The notes under the pieces are model-generated. The model was not told where the DNA came from. It saw only the letters and a list, made by a program, of their open reading frames with translations, and did not search any database. Shown piece by piece: positions 17,854 to 26,047 of a DNA stretch of 64,000 nt. The stretch comes from an uncultured Oscillospiraceae bacterium (GTDB lineage Bacteria > Bacillota > Clostridia > Oscillospirales > Oscillospiraceae), in NCBI GenBank assembly GCA_910585815.1, contig CAJUFJ010000013.1:1-64000 (forward strand). The letters run 5' to 3'. Made by a program: the position numbers and the translations under genes. The stretch's first letter is position 1. Each line of letters starts with the position of its first letter.

Positions 17854-19638
17854 TCAGCGCATATAGTCGATCAGCGACTGGCTGAGCAGCTGGTTGCCGA
17901 TTTTCAGGGCGGCATTATAGCAGTACTGCTCCCAGGAGAAGGAGGTGATGGCGTCGGCCAGGTCCACCTGCTCCACGTTCAGAATCTGTTCGTTGAGGTC
18001 CGACTTCTGGGTGGTCAGGCGGCTCTCGTTGGTCTGAAGGAAGACGGACTTGGCGTCCAGCTCCACCCATTTCTCGGTGGTGTGCTCCTGGGCGGCCTTC
18101 AGCTTATCCATAAGGCGGTTGGCCTTGGCCTCCAGCTCGCCGCTGGTGAGGCCCTCGGCGGAGTTCTTGGCCAGCGCCGGGTTGTAGCTCTGGGTGTCCT
18201 CGTCCCAGGTTTCGAAGACGTCGGCCAGCTCCCGCATAATGAGGGCCAGGTTCTGGGGGTCGCCGTCCTTGTCGGTGCCGTAACCGATATAGTCCACGCC
18301 CGAGAGGGCGCTGTTGAAATACGAGCCCTTTACAGGGATGTTGGGGCTGCTCTCCTCGGCGCCCATGCCCAGGTCGATATACAGCTCCTCCTTGGCCATG
18401 GCCTCCAGCTTGCTCAGGTTCCGCTTGTCGTCGTAATAGTTAAACCAAGCCTTCTCCGCGTCGGTCCAGTTCGGGTCCGCCTTTTTCGGCAGGTCCTCAG
18501 GAAACGCCTTGGGGTCCTTCGGGTCCACTTTACCCCAGTCCTGAACGGTTGTGCTCTGCGTCAATGTGGGCTTCTCTGTAGTCTTGCGGTCATAATACTT
18601 GACCCACTCGTCCAGAGCGTCGATTTCCTCCTGTGTAACACCGCTGTCAGGCTTTTCCCATTCTGCCTTTGTCTCAGCTGCCCATGCCTCAAACCAGCCC
18701 GGACCCTGTTCAGCAGGTCTCTTATCAGTGATACCCATATAGTAGTTGTACCACTCTTGCCCAGCTTCGTTCTCGTCCCAGTCGCTGACTTTGGCAATCC
18801 GATCTGCCCAGTCGGGCTCTTTCAATGCTTTTCCTTTATCATCTGTAGGCAAAGCATTGGTCTCACCTTTATAGTACTTAAGCCATTTGTCCGCCTCTGC
18901 CGCGGTCATCTTTCCACTTTTTACATCTTCAGCTGCATATTTATCCAGCCATTTAACAAAGTCCGGATCCGTTGCCTTGGTCGTCGGGGGAACCACATTG
19001 TTTTTTACATCATTATACCAATCTTGCATCTGCGTTCCAGTAGCAGTACCGTTTCCCATGATTTTGTTGCTCTGCTGGTCCGCTTTCATCTGGTCCAGAT
19101 TTTTCAACCATCCCGGGTCCTTGCTCGCCGGCTTCTCCACCTTGCCGGAATTCACGTCGATACCGCGGTAATACAGGGTCTCACCCTTCCAGGAAAAGGG
19201 GACATTCAAGCCGTCGTTGCCGGCGAAGATGAAGTGGTCGCCCAGCTGCTGGTTCATGGCGTGGACCACCGACTCGGAGGTCTCCCGCAGGACGATAGCC
19301 AGAGCCTTGCGGCTCTCGCCGGCGGTGCCGTTGTTGCCCCGGATGGAGGACACCCGGGCGGTGGCGTCGCTGAGGTTCTCCACCACGCCGGCCAGGTTGT
19401 TCCAGGCGGTGTTGAACTTGCTGTAAACGGAACTGGTATTGTTCAGGTAGTTGTTGGTCTTGCAGAAATCCCGGCGCAGGCGGAAGGACAGGGTGGCGGC
19501 CGCCGGGTCCTCGGCGTAGCTGTTGAAGGTGCGCTGGGTAAGCACCTTGTCCCGGGCGTCCGCCAGCTTGTTGGTGGAGTTCATCAGATTGTACCGGTAG
19601 GAGTTCATCATCATGTTTGTGGTTATACGAAAGCCCAT
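17854..19638 (-). CDS. flgL: Flagellar hook-filament junction protein FlgL with large repeat insert
   Basis: 594 residues, about twice the usual length. The ends are typical: N-terminal RITTNMMMNSYRYNLMNST and a C-terminal helix ending near LLSQSLIDYMR, with FIFAGNDG at about 136-143. The extra length is an internal block (about 170-410) of tandem units, each with an acidic-Pro-x-Trp motif followed by Trp-x-x-Tyr-Tyr; the clearest W-x-x-Y-Y cores are at residues 252, 296, 345 and 398, with degenerate ones at 207 and 230. The block would lie on the outside of the junction. DNA coding for it is AT-richer than the flanks. The gene follows flgK by 14 bp. Confidence 0.92.
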   Translation of the reverse strand: MGFRITTNMMMNSYRYNLMNSTNKLADARDKVLTQRTFNSYAEDPAAATLSFRLRRDFCKTNNYLNNTSSVYSKFNTAWNNLAGVVENLSDATARVSSIRGNNGTAGESRKALAIVLRETSESVVHAMNQQLGDHFIFAGNDGLNVPFSWKGETLYYRGIDVNSGKVEKPASKDPGWLKNLDQMKADQQSNKIMGNGTATGTQMQDWYNDVKNNVVPPTTKATDPDFVKWLDKYAAEDVKSGKMTAAEADKWLKYYKGETNALPTDDKGKALKEPDWADRIAKVSDWDENEAGQEWYNYYMGITDKRPAEQGPGWFEAWAAETKAEWEKPDSGVTQEEIDALDEWVKYYDRKTTEKPTLTQSTTVQDWGKVDPKDPKAFPEDLPKKADPNWTDAEKAWFNYYDDKRNLSKLEAMAKEELYIDLGMGAEESSPNIPVKGSYFNSALSGVDYIGYGTDKDGDPQNLALIMRELADVFETWDEDTQSYNPALAKNSAEGLTSGELEAKANRLMDKLKAAQEHTTEKWVELDAKSVFLQTNESRLTTQKSDLNEQILNVEQVDLADAITSFSWEQYCYNAALKIGNQLLSQSLIDYMR

Positions 19639-19652
19639 CTTAGTTTACCTCC

Positions 19653-21974
19653 TTATCTGATGGTGTCGTTAATCAGCTTATCCAGCATGGAATCCAGGGT
19701 GGTCATCAGCTGGCAGGCGGCGGCGTAGGACTTTTGGAAGACCATCATGTTGGTCGCCTCGTCGTTCAGGTCCACGCCGGACACGCTCTGCCGGCTGTTC
19801 TCCAGCACCAGGGCCTGGGTGGTGGTGTTGTTGTAGAGGGTGGCGGTGGTCTGGCCGTCCAGGGCCAGAATGCTGTTTATGTCGGACAGCCGCTCCTGGA
19901 AGGAGCCGGTGAAATACTTCTTCGTCCCGTCCGCCGCGTTGTCCACGATTTCGCTGGGGAGATAGTCAAAGTCCTTGTTGATCAGGTTGATGATGTGGTA
20001 GATGTTGTCGTCGGCGGTGGTGTGGCTGAGAACCTTGTCCGGGCCGCCGTTGGGGTCTTCAATCAGCGTGTCCGGCTTCTTGGTGTTCAGGATGCGCACG
20101 TCGCCGGTGGACCAGGCGGAGGAGATGGTGATGTTGCTGGCGTTGATGCCGGTGGGGTCGTTGGTGTCGCCGTGGTTGCTGAACAGCACGCCGCCATTGT
20201 AAAAAGCCCACTCGGTGGTCAGGTCGCCACTCTGGCGCAGCAGCTCCATCTTTTCATACAGCGCCTCGGACCGGCCAGGGATGTCTGTCTGCTCCAAAGC
20301 ATCTATTGCAGTCTGAATTCTCTGCCGCTCCGTCTCTTTGGCTGTCTCGTCAAGTGTCTTATCCGCGAGAACCTTCTTCAGTTCTTCTCGCAGACTATCC
20401 AATTCTGCAATGTCATCGGCCAGATCATCAAATTCGGCAGCCGTAATCGCGTTGCCATCCTTATCCCGAATTACATTGCCGTCCTTGTCAATAAATTCCC
20501 CGTTAGCATTCTGCTTATAGGCCTCGCTTACCTGGCCAAAGTCCAGCCGGTTGGCCTTGTTCAGCTCGTCGGCAAACTTCTTGGCCAGGGCGTCCAGGGA
20601 CTTCTTGTAGTACTGCACCCCCCGCTTCTGTGTGGCCTCGGGGTCAAACAGCCGGTCGTCGGCGCTGGAAAACTCGCCCTTCTCGGTGAGGAACTCCCGG
20701 ATGGCCTGGAGGGAGCCGTAGAGCTGGTTGTCGGTCAGGTCCACCGACTCGGTGATATCCTTGTGGTACTGGTCCTTCATGAACTTGCCCCGGGCGTCCT
20801 TCAACGGCTCCAGCGACATCCACAGCCGGTTCTCCTCAGAGCCCTCCACGGCGTTGTCCACCTGGGCGGCCAGTTCGGGGTCGTCAGTGGGGTTGCCGTC
20901 TTTATCCAGATAACGGGCATTGTCGGGATTGTATTTGTTGACCTCAGGGATGCCGCCGGCAAATCCGTCCATCGCTTTAATCAGAGCCTCACCAGCATTA
21001 TCATTGGTGATAATATCTCCGTTTTCATTTCTCAGTGCCTCCCGCTCAACATTCGTATATTTGATATTTCCGGGAGTACTCTCCTGGCTGATATAGCGGT
21101 TGCTCTGCGGCTTGCTGGGGTCATAGGCCGGATTCCGCTTCGCTGTTGTATCCGGCATAGTCAGCTGTGTGCCGTAGATGCCCTGAATCAGCTTGATGGG
21201 CGGGTTGCCGGAGCCGGCAATGGAGATGTTGATGCGTTCCACCGAGGAGAACTCGTCAATCTTCTCCATATCGTAGCTCACATCAATCTTCATATAGGCG
21301 GACAGCTCGTCGATATACACATTCCGGTCGTCCCGCAGCTCCAGGGCCTTGTCCCCGTGGATGCCGGCCTCACGAATCTGCTCGCTCAGGTCCCGAATCC
21401 GGGTGAGCAGGGAGTTAACCGTCTTCACGTCCTCCTTTAGCTGGTTGAGCTTGTTGTTCTCCACGGTTTTCAAGCCCTCGGCGTAGTCCCGGAACAGCTT
21501 GGTAAGGCTCTCCGCCGAGCCGCGGACGGTGGTGTCATACACATCCACGCCCGCGTTGCCGTTGAAATTCTCCAGCTGGGCGAGCAGGTCGTTGAACTGG
21601 GCCTCGATAATGCCGAACTCGCCGGTGCCCTTGCCCACCTCGTCCAGAATGCTGGCCATCTGGTCCAGGCAGTCCAGCTTGGCCTCGTAGGAACCCACCT
21701 TGGAGTTCTCATCGCGGAAACGGATATCCAGGAAGGGGTCCCGCAGCTGAGACACCCCTTCGGCCAGAACGCCGTAGCCGATATTCAGGTTGTAGCTGTT
21801 GGCATAGCGGATATTTCCGTCGGAATGGAGGGACACCAGGTCCATCCGCTGCCGGGTGTAGCCCTTGGTGTTGATGTTGGCAATATTGTTGCCCGTCACG
21901 TTCAAAGACGACTGAGACGCATAAATGCCCAGCCGCGCGGCGGTGAAGGAACCAAACGTACCGATAACAGCCAT
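19653..21974 (-). CDS. flgK: Flagellar hook-associated protein 1 FlgK
   Basis: 773 residues, longer than the common 500-650. N-terminal QSSLNVTGNNIANINTKGY and C-terminal DLNDEATNMMVFQKSYAAACQLMTTLDSMLDKL are intact. Two AT-richer internal stretches encode about residues 268-348 and 485-565; the second contains a doubled DKDGN motif (near 493 and 500) and a predicted coiled coil, and another DKDGN lies near 356. FlgK joins hook to FlgL and filament, with FlgN as chaperone. Confidence 0.94.
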   Translation of the reverse strand: MAVIGTFGSFTAARLGIYASQSSLNVTGNNIANINTKGYTRQRMDLVSLHSDGNIRYANSYNLNIGYGVLAEGVSQLRDPFLDIRFRDENSKVGSYEAKLDCLDQMASILDEVGKGTGEFGIIEAQFNDLLAQLENFNGNAGVDVYDTTVRGSAESLTKLFRDYAEGLKTVENNKLNQLKEDVKTVNSLLTRIRDLSEQIREAGIHGDKALELRDDRNVYIDELSAYMKIDVSYDMEKIDEFSSVERINISIAGSGNPPIKLIQGIYGTQLTMPDTTAKRNPAYDPSKPQSNRYISQESTPGNIKYTNVEREALRNENGDIITNDNAGEALIKAMDGFAGGIPEVNKYNPDNARYLDKDGNPTDDPELAAQVDNAVEGSEENRLWMSLEPLKDARGKFMKDQYHKDITESVDLTDNQLYGSLQAIREFLTEKGEFSSADDRLFDPEATQKRGVQYYKKSLDALAKKFADELNKANRLDFGQVSEAYKQNANGEFIDKDGNVIRDKDGNAITAAEFDDLADDIAELDSLREELKKVLADKTLDETAKETERQRIQTAIDALEQTDIPGRSEALYEKMELLRQSGDLTTEWAFYNGGVLFSNHGDTNDPTGINASNITISSAWSTGDVRILNTKKPDTLIEDPNGGPDKVLSHTTADDNIYHIINLINKDFDYLPSEIVDNAADGTKKYFTGSFQERLSDINSILALDGQTTATLYNNTTTQALVLENSRQSVSGVDLNDEATNMMVFQKSYAAACQLMTTLDSMLDKLINDTIR

Positions 21975-22006
21975 AGTCTTTCGTTCTCCTTTATATCACT
22001 CGGACC

Positions 22007-22456
22007 TCAGGCCCGGAAGTCTGTTTGATGGTCTCTGCGCTGCTCCGCCGCCTCGGCGGCGTCGCCGGCCTGAACGGCCTGCATGCGCTCAATGGCCCGG
22101 AGGTTAATCTCCAGGGTGTCCCGGGCCACCTGGCTGGCGTTCTGGAACAGGGCATACTGCCGCCGCAGCTCCTCCACCACCCGCTTGGTCTCCAGCTGGA
22201 GCTCGGGGGGGCTGCGGTCCTCCAGCTGGCTGAGGCTGACCCCGTGCAGCCCCAGCTGGGCCAGCATGGCATCACGCTTCTGGTCGCATCCCCGCAGGGA
22301 CAGGCTGAGCACCTGCTCCCGCTTCATGCACTCCTCCACCCCCAGCACATCGCCCCGGGAGGCGGCGGCGTTCTTGTCCAGCTCCACCTGGGTAAGCTGC
22401 TCCAGGGTGCGGCCCAGGCCCTCCATCAGCTTTAAATAATCCTGCCAAGTCGCCAT
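22007..22456 (-). CDS. flgN: Flagellar export chaperone FlgN
   Basis: 149 residues, nearly all helical with regular leucines (LMEGLGRTLEQLTQVELD at the N-terminus), matching the FlgN family. It would guard FlgK and FlgL before export. It starts one base after the flgM stop and lies upstream of its clients. Confidence 0.85.
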   Translation of the reverse strand: MATWQDYLKLMEGLGRTLEQLTQVELDKNAAASRGDVLGVEECMKREQVLSLSLRGCDQKRDAMLAQLGLHGVSLSQLEDRSPPELQLETKRVVEELRRQYALFQNASQVARDTLEINLRAIERMQAVQAGDAAEAAEQRRDHQTDFRA

Positions 22457-22768
22457 TTATTCGTCCTCCGACAGCAGCAGCATCCGGGCCGCGGTCTCCC
22501 GGGCGTCGGGACGGTAGTCCCCCGACGCCACCTGGCTGCGCAGCTCCTGAATTTTGCCGGTGGTGTTAAAGGTGCGCACCTGCTGGGACAGGCTGGCCGC
22601 CAGGTCCCGGAAGGTGGGGCTGGCCGCCTGTCCGGCGGACAGGGTGATCTGGTCGAAGCTGCTCTCAGCAGCCGCCGACCCCTGGGTGCGCCTGGCCCCG
22701 GCGGAGCGCACGCCGCCTGCCGTGGTGATGGGCGCGGCGGAAAATCTGTCTCGTCTTGTGACCCACAT
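22457..22768 (-). CDS. flgM: Anti-sigma factor FlgM
   Basis: 103 residues. The C-terminal SigD-binding region is recognisable (KIQELRSQVASGDYRPDARE followed by TAARMLLL). The N-terminal half is Arg/Ala/Ser-rich and disordered-looking, as usual. FlgM would hold SigD inactive until hook completion. It heads the flgM-csrA operon. Confidence 0.88.
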   Translation of the reverse strand: MWVTRRDRFSAAPITTAGGVRSAGARRTQGSAAAESSFDQITLSAGQAASPTFRDLAASLSQQVRTFNTTGKIQELRSQVASGDYRPDARETAARMLLLSEDE

Positions 22769-22842
22769 ATCGTAACCTCCTGTGGTCCTGCCCCCGGGCA
22801 GAACCCCGCTGTGATCAAGTCAAAAAATATTCTGTATTACTT

Positions 22843-22850
22843 TTATCGGA
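22843..22850 (-). promoter_or_regulatory. Possible SigD -10 element upstream of flgM
   Basis: The minus strand reads TCCGATAA, close to the SigD -10 consensus GCCGATAA, about 75 bp before flgM. The matching -35 TAAA is not evident at the expected distance (TATT is there), so this is a weak call based on the -10 alone and on knowledge that flgM is usually SigD-dependent. Confidence 0.35.
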
Positions 22851-22925
22851 CCGTTGCGGGCAAAAAATAACATAGGACCGGAAATTTTTTTGTTCCGGCC
22901 CTGTCTGTAATTTTTCAATTGACCG

Positions 22926-22954
22926 TTGCACGGGGGAGGATTTTCCATTATAAT
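22926..22954 (+). promoter_or_regulatory. Sigma-A promoter of the PilZ gene
   Basis: TTGCAC (22926-22931) and a perfect TATAAT (22949-22954) are 17 bp apart. Transcription would begin near 22961, which rules out an earlier start for the PilZ protein. It diverges from the flgM operon. Confidence 0.7.
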
Positions 22955-23006
22955 AGATAAAGTGCTGTCAGGCGCAGCCCTGGAAATGAAAACGAGGTGC
23001 ATCGAG

Positions 23007-23618
23007 ATGACTCCATTTTATCACTGCAAAAAAGCGGAGCTCCCGGATACGAAAGGCGGCGCGCCGATCCGTGCGACGGTGGGCAACGCCCCTACCGGCG
23101 GTCTGCTGCTCACCCTCCCCCGGGATGTTGAGCTCCCCCTGCGTACCCCCATTGAAGTGACCTTCTACGACCCCCTTCTGGGCGTGGTCCGCTGCCGTTG
23201 CAGCCTTTTTGCCCCCATTCCCGCCGGCGAGATGCGCTCCTACCGGTGTGAGGTGCTGGAGCAGCTGTCACAGACCCAGAGGCGGGAGGACCTGAAAATC
23301 TCCCTGTCCGCCAAAGTGGAGGTCTCCTATAACGGCGGCCACTGGCCCGCCACCATCTATAATATCAGCGCCAGCGGGGTGCTGCTGGTCTCTGACCTGG
23401 TGGCCAAGTCGGGGGAGCAGCTGACCTTCGACTTCCCCAAAATCAGTCCTCCCATCTCCCTGGTGGCGGAGGTGCTGCGGGTGGAGCTGCGGCCCGCCCG
23501 GTACGGCCGCGTCACCTACGGCTACGGCTGCCGCTTCCTCAACCTGACCCCGCAGCAGGAATCCCAGCTGCGCAGCTACATCTTCCAGGAGGAGCGGCGG
23601 CTCTATCACCCGGACTGA
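23007..23618 (+). CDS. PilZ domain protein (YcgR-like c-di-GMP effector)
   Basis: 203 residues from the ATG at 23007, chosen because GAGGTG lies 7 bp upstream and the promoter lies at 22926-22954; an ATG at 22986 is possible. Residues 1-85 form a YcgR-N-like domain. The C-terminal PilZ domain shows the c-di-GMP motifs QRREDLK (the usual last Arg is Lys) and NISASG. Such proteins slow the flagellar motor or alter motility when c-di-GMP rises, which fits the location beside two flagellar operons. Confidence 0.85.
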   Translation: MTPFYHCKKAELPDTKGGAPIRATVGNAPTGGLLLTLPRDVELPLRTPIEVTFYDPLLGVVRCRCSLFAPIPAGEMRSYRCEVLEQLSQTQRREDLKISLSAKVEVSYNGGHWPATIYNISASGVLLVSDLVAKSGEQLTFDFPKISPPISLVAEVLRVELRPARYGRVTYGYGCRFLNLTPQQESQLRSYIFQEERRLYHPD

Positions 23619-23680
23619 GCAGTTCAAGCCCCTCCTGAGCCCCCGGGTGCGATTGATTCGCAAATGTATCTTGAATGCAA

Positions 23681-23718
23681 TAAAATGCACCTTACCTTGA
23701 TTGGCAGGGTGCATTTTA
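23681..23718. terminator. Bidirectional terminator hairpin
   Basis: A perfect 11-bp stem TAAAATGCACC/GGTGCATTTTA with a 16-nt loop lies between the PilZ gene and the convergent gene remnant. The A/T ends give a U-run in either direction. Confidence 0.7.
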
Positions 23719-23742
23719 TACGGTATGTTGATGTAAAGGTGA

Positions 23743-24082
23743 TTATCCACCATACATTCCCATTGCTTTTTGTAAGGCTCTGAATTCTTCATCGGTCATA
23801 TCATGATCTGAACCATCTGTTGTGTATCCATGGTCCTCAAACATTTGCTCCATGTTTTCGAGGAAGGCTTTCTTTCTTGCTTCTATATCTGCTGCGGAAT
23901 CTCCGCCGCCTTGCGGTTCATCATCTTGCTGCTGAGGCTCCTGGGCAGATTGCTGTTCGACAGGCTCCTGCTGTGCAGGCGGCTGGGGAGCCGGTTCCTG
24001 GGACGGCTTCGATTCCGTTTCCGTTTGTGGTGGTTCTGGAAGAATTACTTCCTGCGGCTTTTCGACGGGGGTGCGGGGACAC
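23743..24082 (-). pseudogene. Remnant of a Gln/Pro-rich protein gene, 5' end lost to repeats
   Basis: About 110 codons encode a Pro/Glu/Gln-rich segment (EPAPQPPAQQEPVEQQ) followed by an acidic helical C-terminus (KAFLENMEQMFEDHGY...DMTDEEFRALQKAMGMYGG). Upstream the frame runs straight into repeat sequence, with no start codon and ribosome site of its own. The DNA is AT-richer than the neighbours. I read it as the 3' part of a gene broken by repeat insertion; a lipoprotein or secreted protein is possible from the linker-like sequence. No family recognised. Confidence 0.5.
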
Positions 24083-24148
24083 AGAATCCCCCCGCCACCG
24101 GACTGCGTCCGGCGCCCCCCCCTTTGGCAAGGGGGGCTTTTTCGGCGC
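24083..24148. repeat. Type A repeat, partial copy (inverted)
   Basis: Contains AATCCCCCCGCCACCGGACT, GCGTCCGGCGC and CCCCCCTTTGGCAAGGGGGG, which match one half of the type A element in inverse orientation. It sits directly beside a type B element and at the broken end of the gene remnant. Confidence 0.6.
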
Positions 24149-24171
24149 TGGCTGGTCCGTTGCCGCTCCAA

Positions 24172-24353
24172 AAAGCCCCTTTCGAAAGGGGCTGTCAGCC
24201 GCAGGCTGACTGAGGATTGCGTTTTGCGAAGCAAAACATACGAAGTAAACAAAGTTTTGCAAACCTTGTTTATTTCATACATTTCGCCTACGGCGAAATA
24301 CAATCCTCCGCCCCAGTGTGCCCACTGGGGCACCTCCTTTCGAAAGGAGGCTT
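24172..24353. repeat. Type B multi-hairpin element, copy 1
   Basis: A chain of hairpins: CCCCTTTCGAAAGGGG, CAGCCGCAGGCTG, GTTTTGCGAAGCAAAAC, TTTCGCCTACGGCGAAA, CCCCAGTGTGCCCACTGGGG and CCTTTCGAAAGG. GAGGATTG near the left pairs with CAATCCTC near the right, giving an overall palindrome. Other copies lie at 27367-27553, 48247-48449 and 52990-53192. Confidence 0.85.
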
Positions 24354-24391
24354 GTCCTCTGCGGAGGGGACGAGGATAGGACGATAAGGAA

Positions 24392-24407
24392 CCCCCCTTT
24401 CGGGGGG
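24392..24407 (-). terminator. Terminator of the sugar operon
   Basis: On the minus strand CCCCCC-GAAA-GGGGGG is followed by TTCCTTAT, a few bases after the stop of the FGGY kinase gene, the last gene of the operon. Confidence 0.6.
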
Positions 24408-24413
24408 CCGTTC

Positions 24414-25988
24414 TCATTCCATCGCGGCCAGCGCCCGCTCGGCGGGCAGGCAGGCGACGTAGCGCCGGATATAGGCCTGGAAGCCCGCGCTTCCGGCGGG
24501 GTCGGGGCGGGAGGTCTGGCTGTCCGCCTGGGAAAAGACCTTTTCCAGATAGTCCTCCATGGTCTCCCCCTCCCCCTTCCGGCACAGGTAGGCGGCCAGT
24601 AGGGCCATCCCCCAGGGGCCGCCCTCCCCGGCGGTGGTCATGGTGGAGATGGGCACCCCCAGGGCGTCGGCCATGATCTGCCGGCCCACCCCCTCGGTCT
24701 TGAAGAAGCCGCCGTGGCCCAGCAGCCGGTCGGTCTCCACATGCTCCTGCTCCACCAGCAGATCGATGCCCAGCTTCAGGGTGGCAATGGCGCCGTAGAG
24801 CTGGGCCCGCATGAAGTTGGCCAGGGTAAACCCCTCGCCGGGCAGGCGGGCGAACATGGGCCGGCCCGTCTCCGTCCCGGTAACGGGCTCGCCGGAAAAG
24901 TAGTTAAAGCTTACCAGCCCGCCGCAGTCCGGCTCCCCCTCCAGGGCCTTCCGGAACAGCTTGGGGAACAGCTCCCCCAGGTCGGCCTTCTGGCCCATCA
25001 GCTCGTAGAACTCCCCGAACAGCCGTACCCAGGCGTCCACGTCAGAGGTACAGGTGTTGGTGTGTACCAGGGCGGTGGGCCGCCCAGCCGGGGTAGCCAC
25101 CACGTCGATCTCCGGGTAGCAGCCCTTCAGCTCCCGCTCCAGCACCAGCAGGGCAAAGGAGGAGGTCCCCGCCGAGATGCTCCCCGTCCGGGGCAGAACC
25201 GCGCCGGTGGCCACCATGCCGGTGCCCGCGTCCCCCTCCGGGGGACACAGGGGGATGCCGGGCTCCAGCAGACCGGTCTCGTCCAGCAGGGCGGCCCCCT
25301 CCGCCGTCAGCACCCCCGCCGGGGCTCCGGCAGGCAGGACGCCGGGGAGGATATCGCGCAGCTTCCAGGGAAAGTCCCGGTCCGCCACCAGGGCGTCGAA
25401 CCGCTCCACATGGGCGGCGGAGAAGTCCCCGCTCTCCCGGTCATAGGGGAACATGCCGCTGGCCTCCCCCACCCCCACCACGTTCCGGCCGGTGAGCCGC
25501 AGGTGGATATAGCCGCTGAGGGTGGTGAGCAGGGCCACGTCCTTCACATGCTTCTCCCTGTTTAGGATGGCCTGATACAGGTGGGCGATGGACCACCGCT
25601 GGGGGATGTTGAAGCGGAACTGCTCCGTCAGCTCCGCCGCCGCCTGGCCGGTGATGGTGTTGCGCCAGGTGCGGAAGGGGACCAGCAGCTCCCCCGCTTT
25701 GTCAAAGACCAGATAGCCGTGCATCATGCCCGAGATGCCCATGGCGGCAAACCGCCGGGGGCGCTGGCCAAATTTCTTCTCCACGTCGTCGGCTAAGGCC
25801 CGGTAGCAGGCCCGGACTCCTTTGATGACCTCCTCCAAGTCATAGGTCCAGATGCCGTTTTCCAGCTTGTTCTTCCAGGCGTAATCCCCGGACGCGATGG
25901 GCCGGTGGTTCTCGTCGATCAGGACGGCCTTGATCCGGGTGGAGCCCAGCTCCAGCCCCAGCACCGCCTGTTCCAGATCGGGTTTCAT
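24414..25988 (-). CDS. FGGY-family carbohydrate kinase, xylulokinase-like
   Basis: 524 residues. The N-terminal half has GISGMMHGYLVFD, typical of XylB-type kinases, and the C-terminal half the family segment GHGGFFKTEG...RQIMADALGVPIS. The first phosphate-binding motif reads GLELGSTRIK, with Glu13 where most relatives have Asp. It phosphorylates a ketose or polyol; the substrate cannot be read. It is the last gene of an eight-gene operon that also holds a rhamnulokinase-type kinase, so one of the two may act on a secondary sugar or a polyol. Confidence 0.85.
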   Translation of the reverse strand: MKPDLEQAVLGLELGSTRIKAVLIDENHRPIASGDYAWKNKLENGIWTYDLEEVIKGVRACYRALADDVEKKFGQRPRRFAAMGISGMMHGYLVFDKAGELLVPFRTWRNTITGQAAAELTEQFRFNIPQRWSIAHLYQAILNREKHVKDVALLTTLSGYIHLRLTGRNVVGVGEASGMFPYDRESGDFSAAHVERFDALVADRDFPWKLRDILPGVLPAGAPAGVLTAEGAALLDETGLLEPGIPLCPPEGDAGTGMVATGAVLPRTGSISAGTSSFALLVLERELKGCYPEIDVVATPAGRPTALVHTNTCTSDVDAWVRLFGEFYELMGQKADLGELFPKLFRKALEGEPDCGGLVSFNYFSGEPVTGTETGRPMFARLPGEGFTLANFMRAQLYGAIATLKLGIDLLVEQEHVETDRLLGHGGFFKTEGVGRQIMADALGVPISTMTTAGEGGPWGMALLAAYLCRKGEGETMEDYLEKVFSQADSQTSRPDPAGSAGFQAYIRRYVACLPAERALAAME

Positions 25989-26047
25989 ATGCAGCGCCTC
26001 CTTTTATGATGATTTTCCCCGCCCGGTGGGCGGGGAAATTTCGTTTA

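Noticed and set aside
22926..23006. Longer start for the PilZ protein at 22926
   Set aside because: That codon lies in the -35 element of the predicted promoter, so it would not be transcribed.
24172..24353. Possible CRISPR array
   Set aside because: Repeated hairpins are dispersed singly, not a regular array of direct repeats with unique spacers, and no cas gene is seen.
24172..24353. Short peptides such as LRLTAPFxRG encoded by type B repeats
   Set aside because: They recur only because the repeat DNA recurs; no start sites are positioned to express them.
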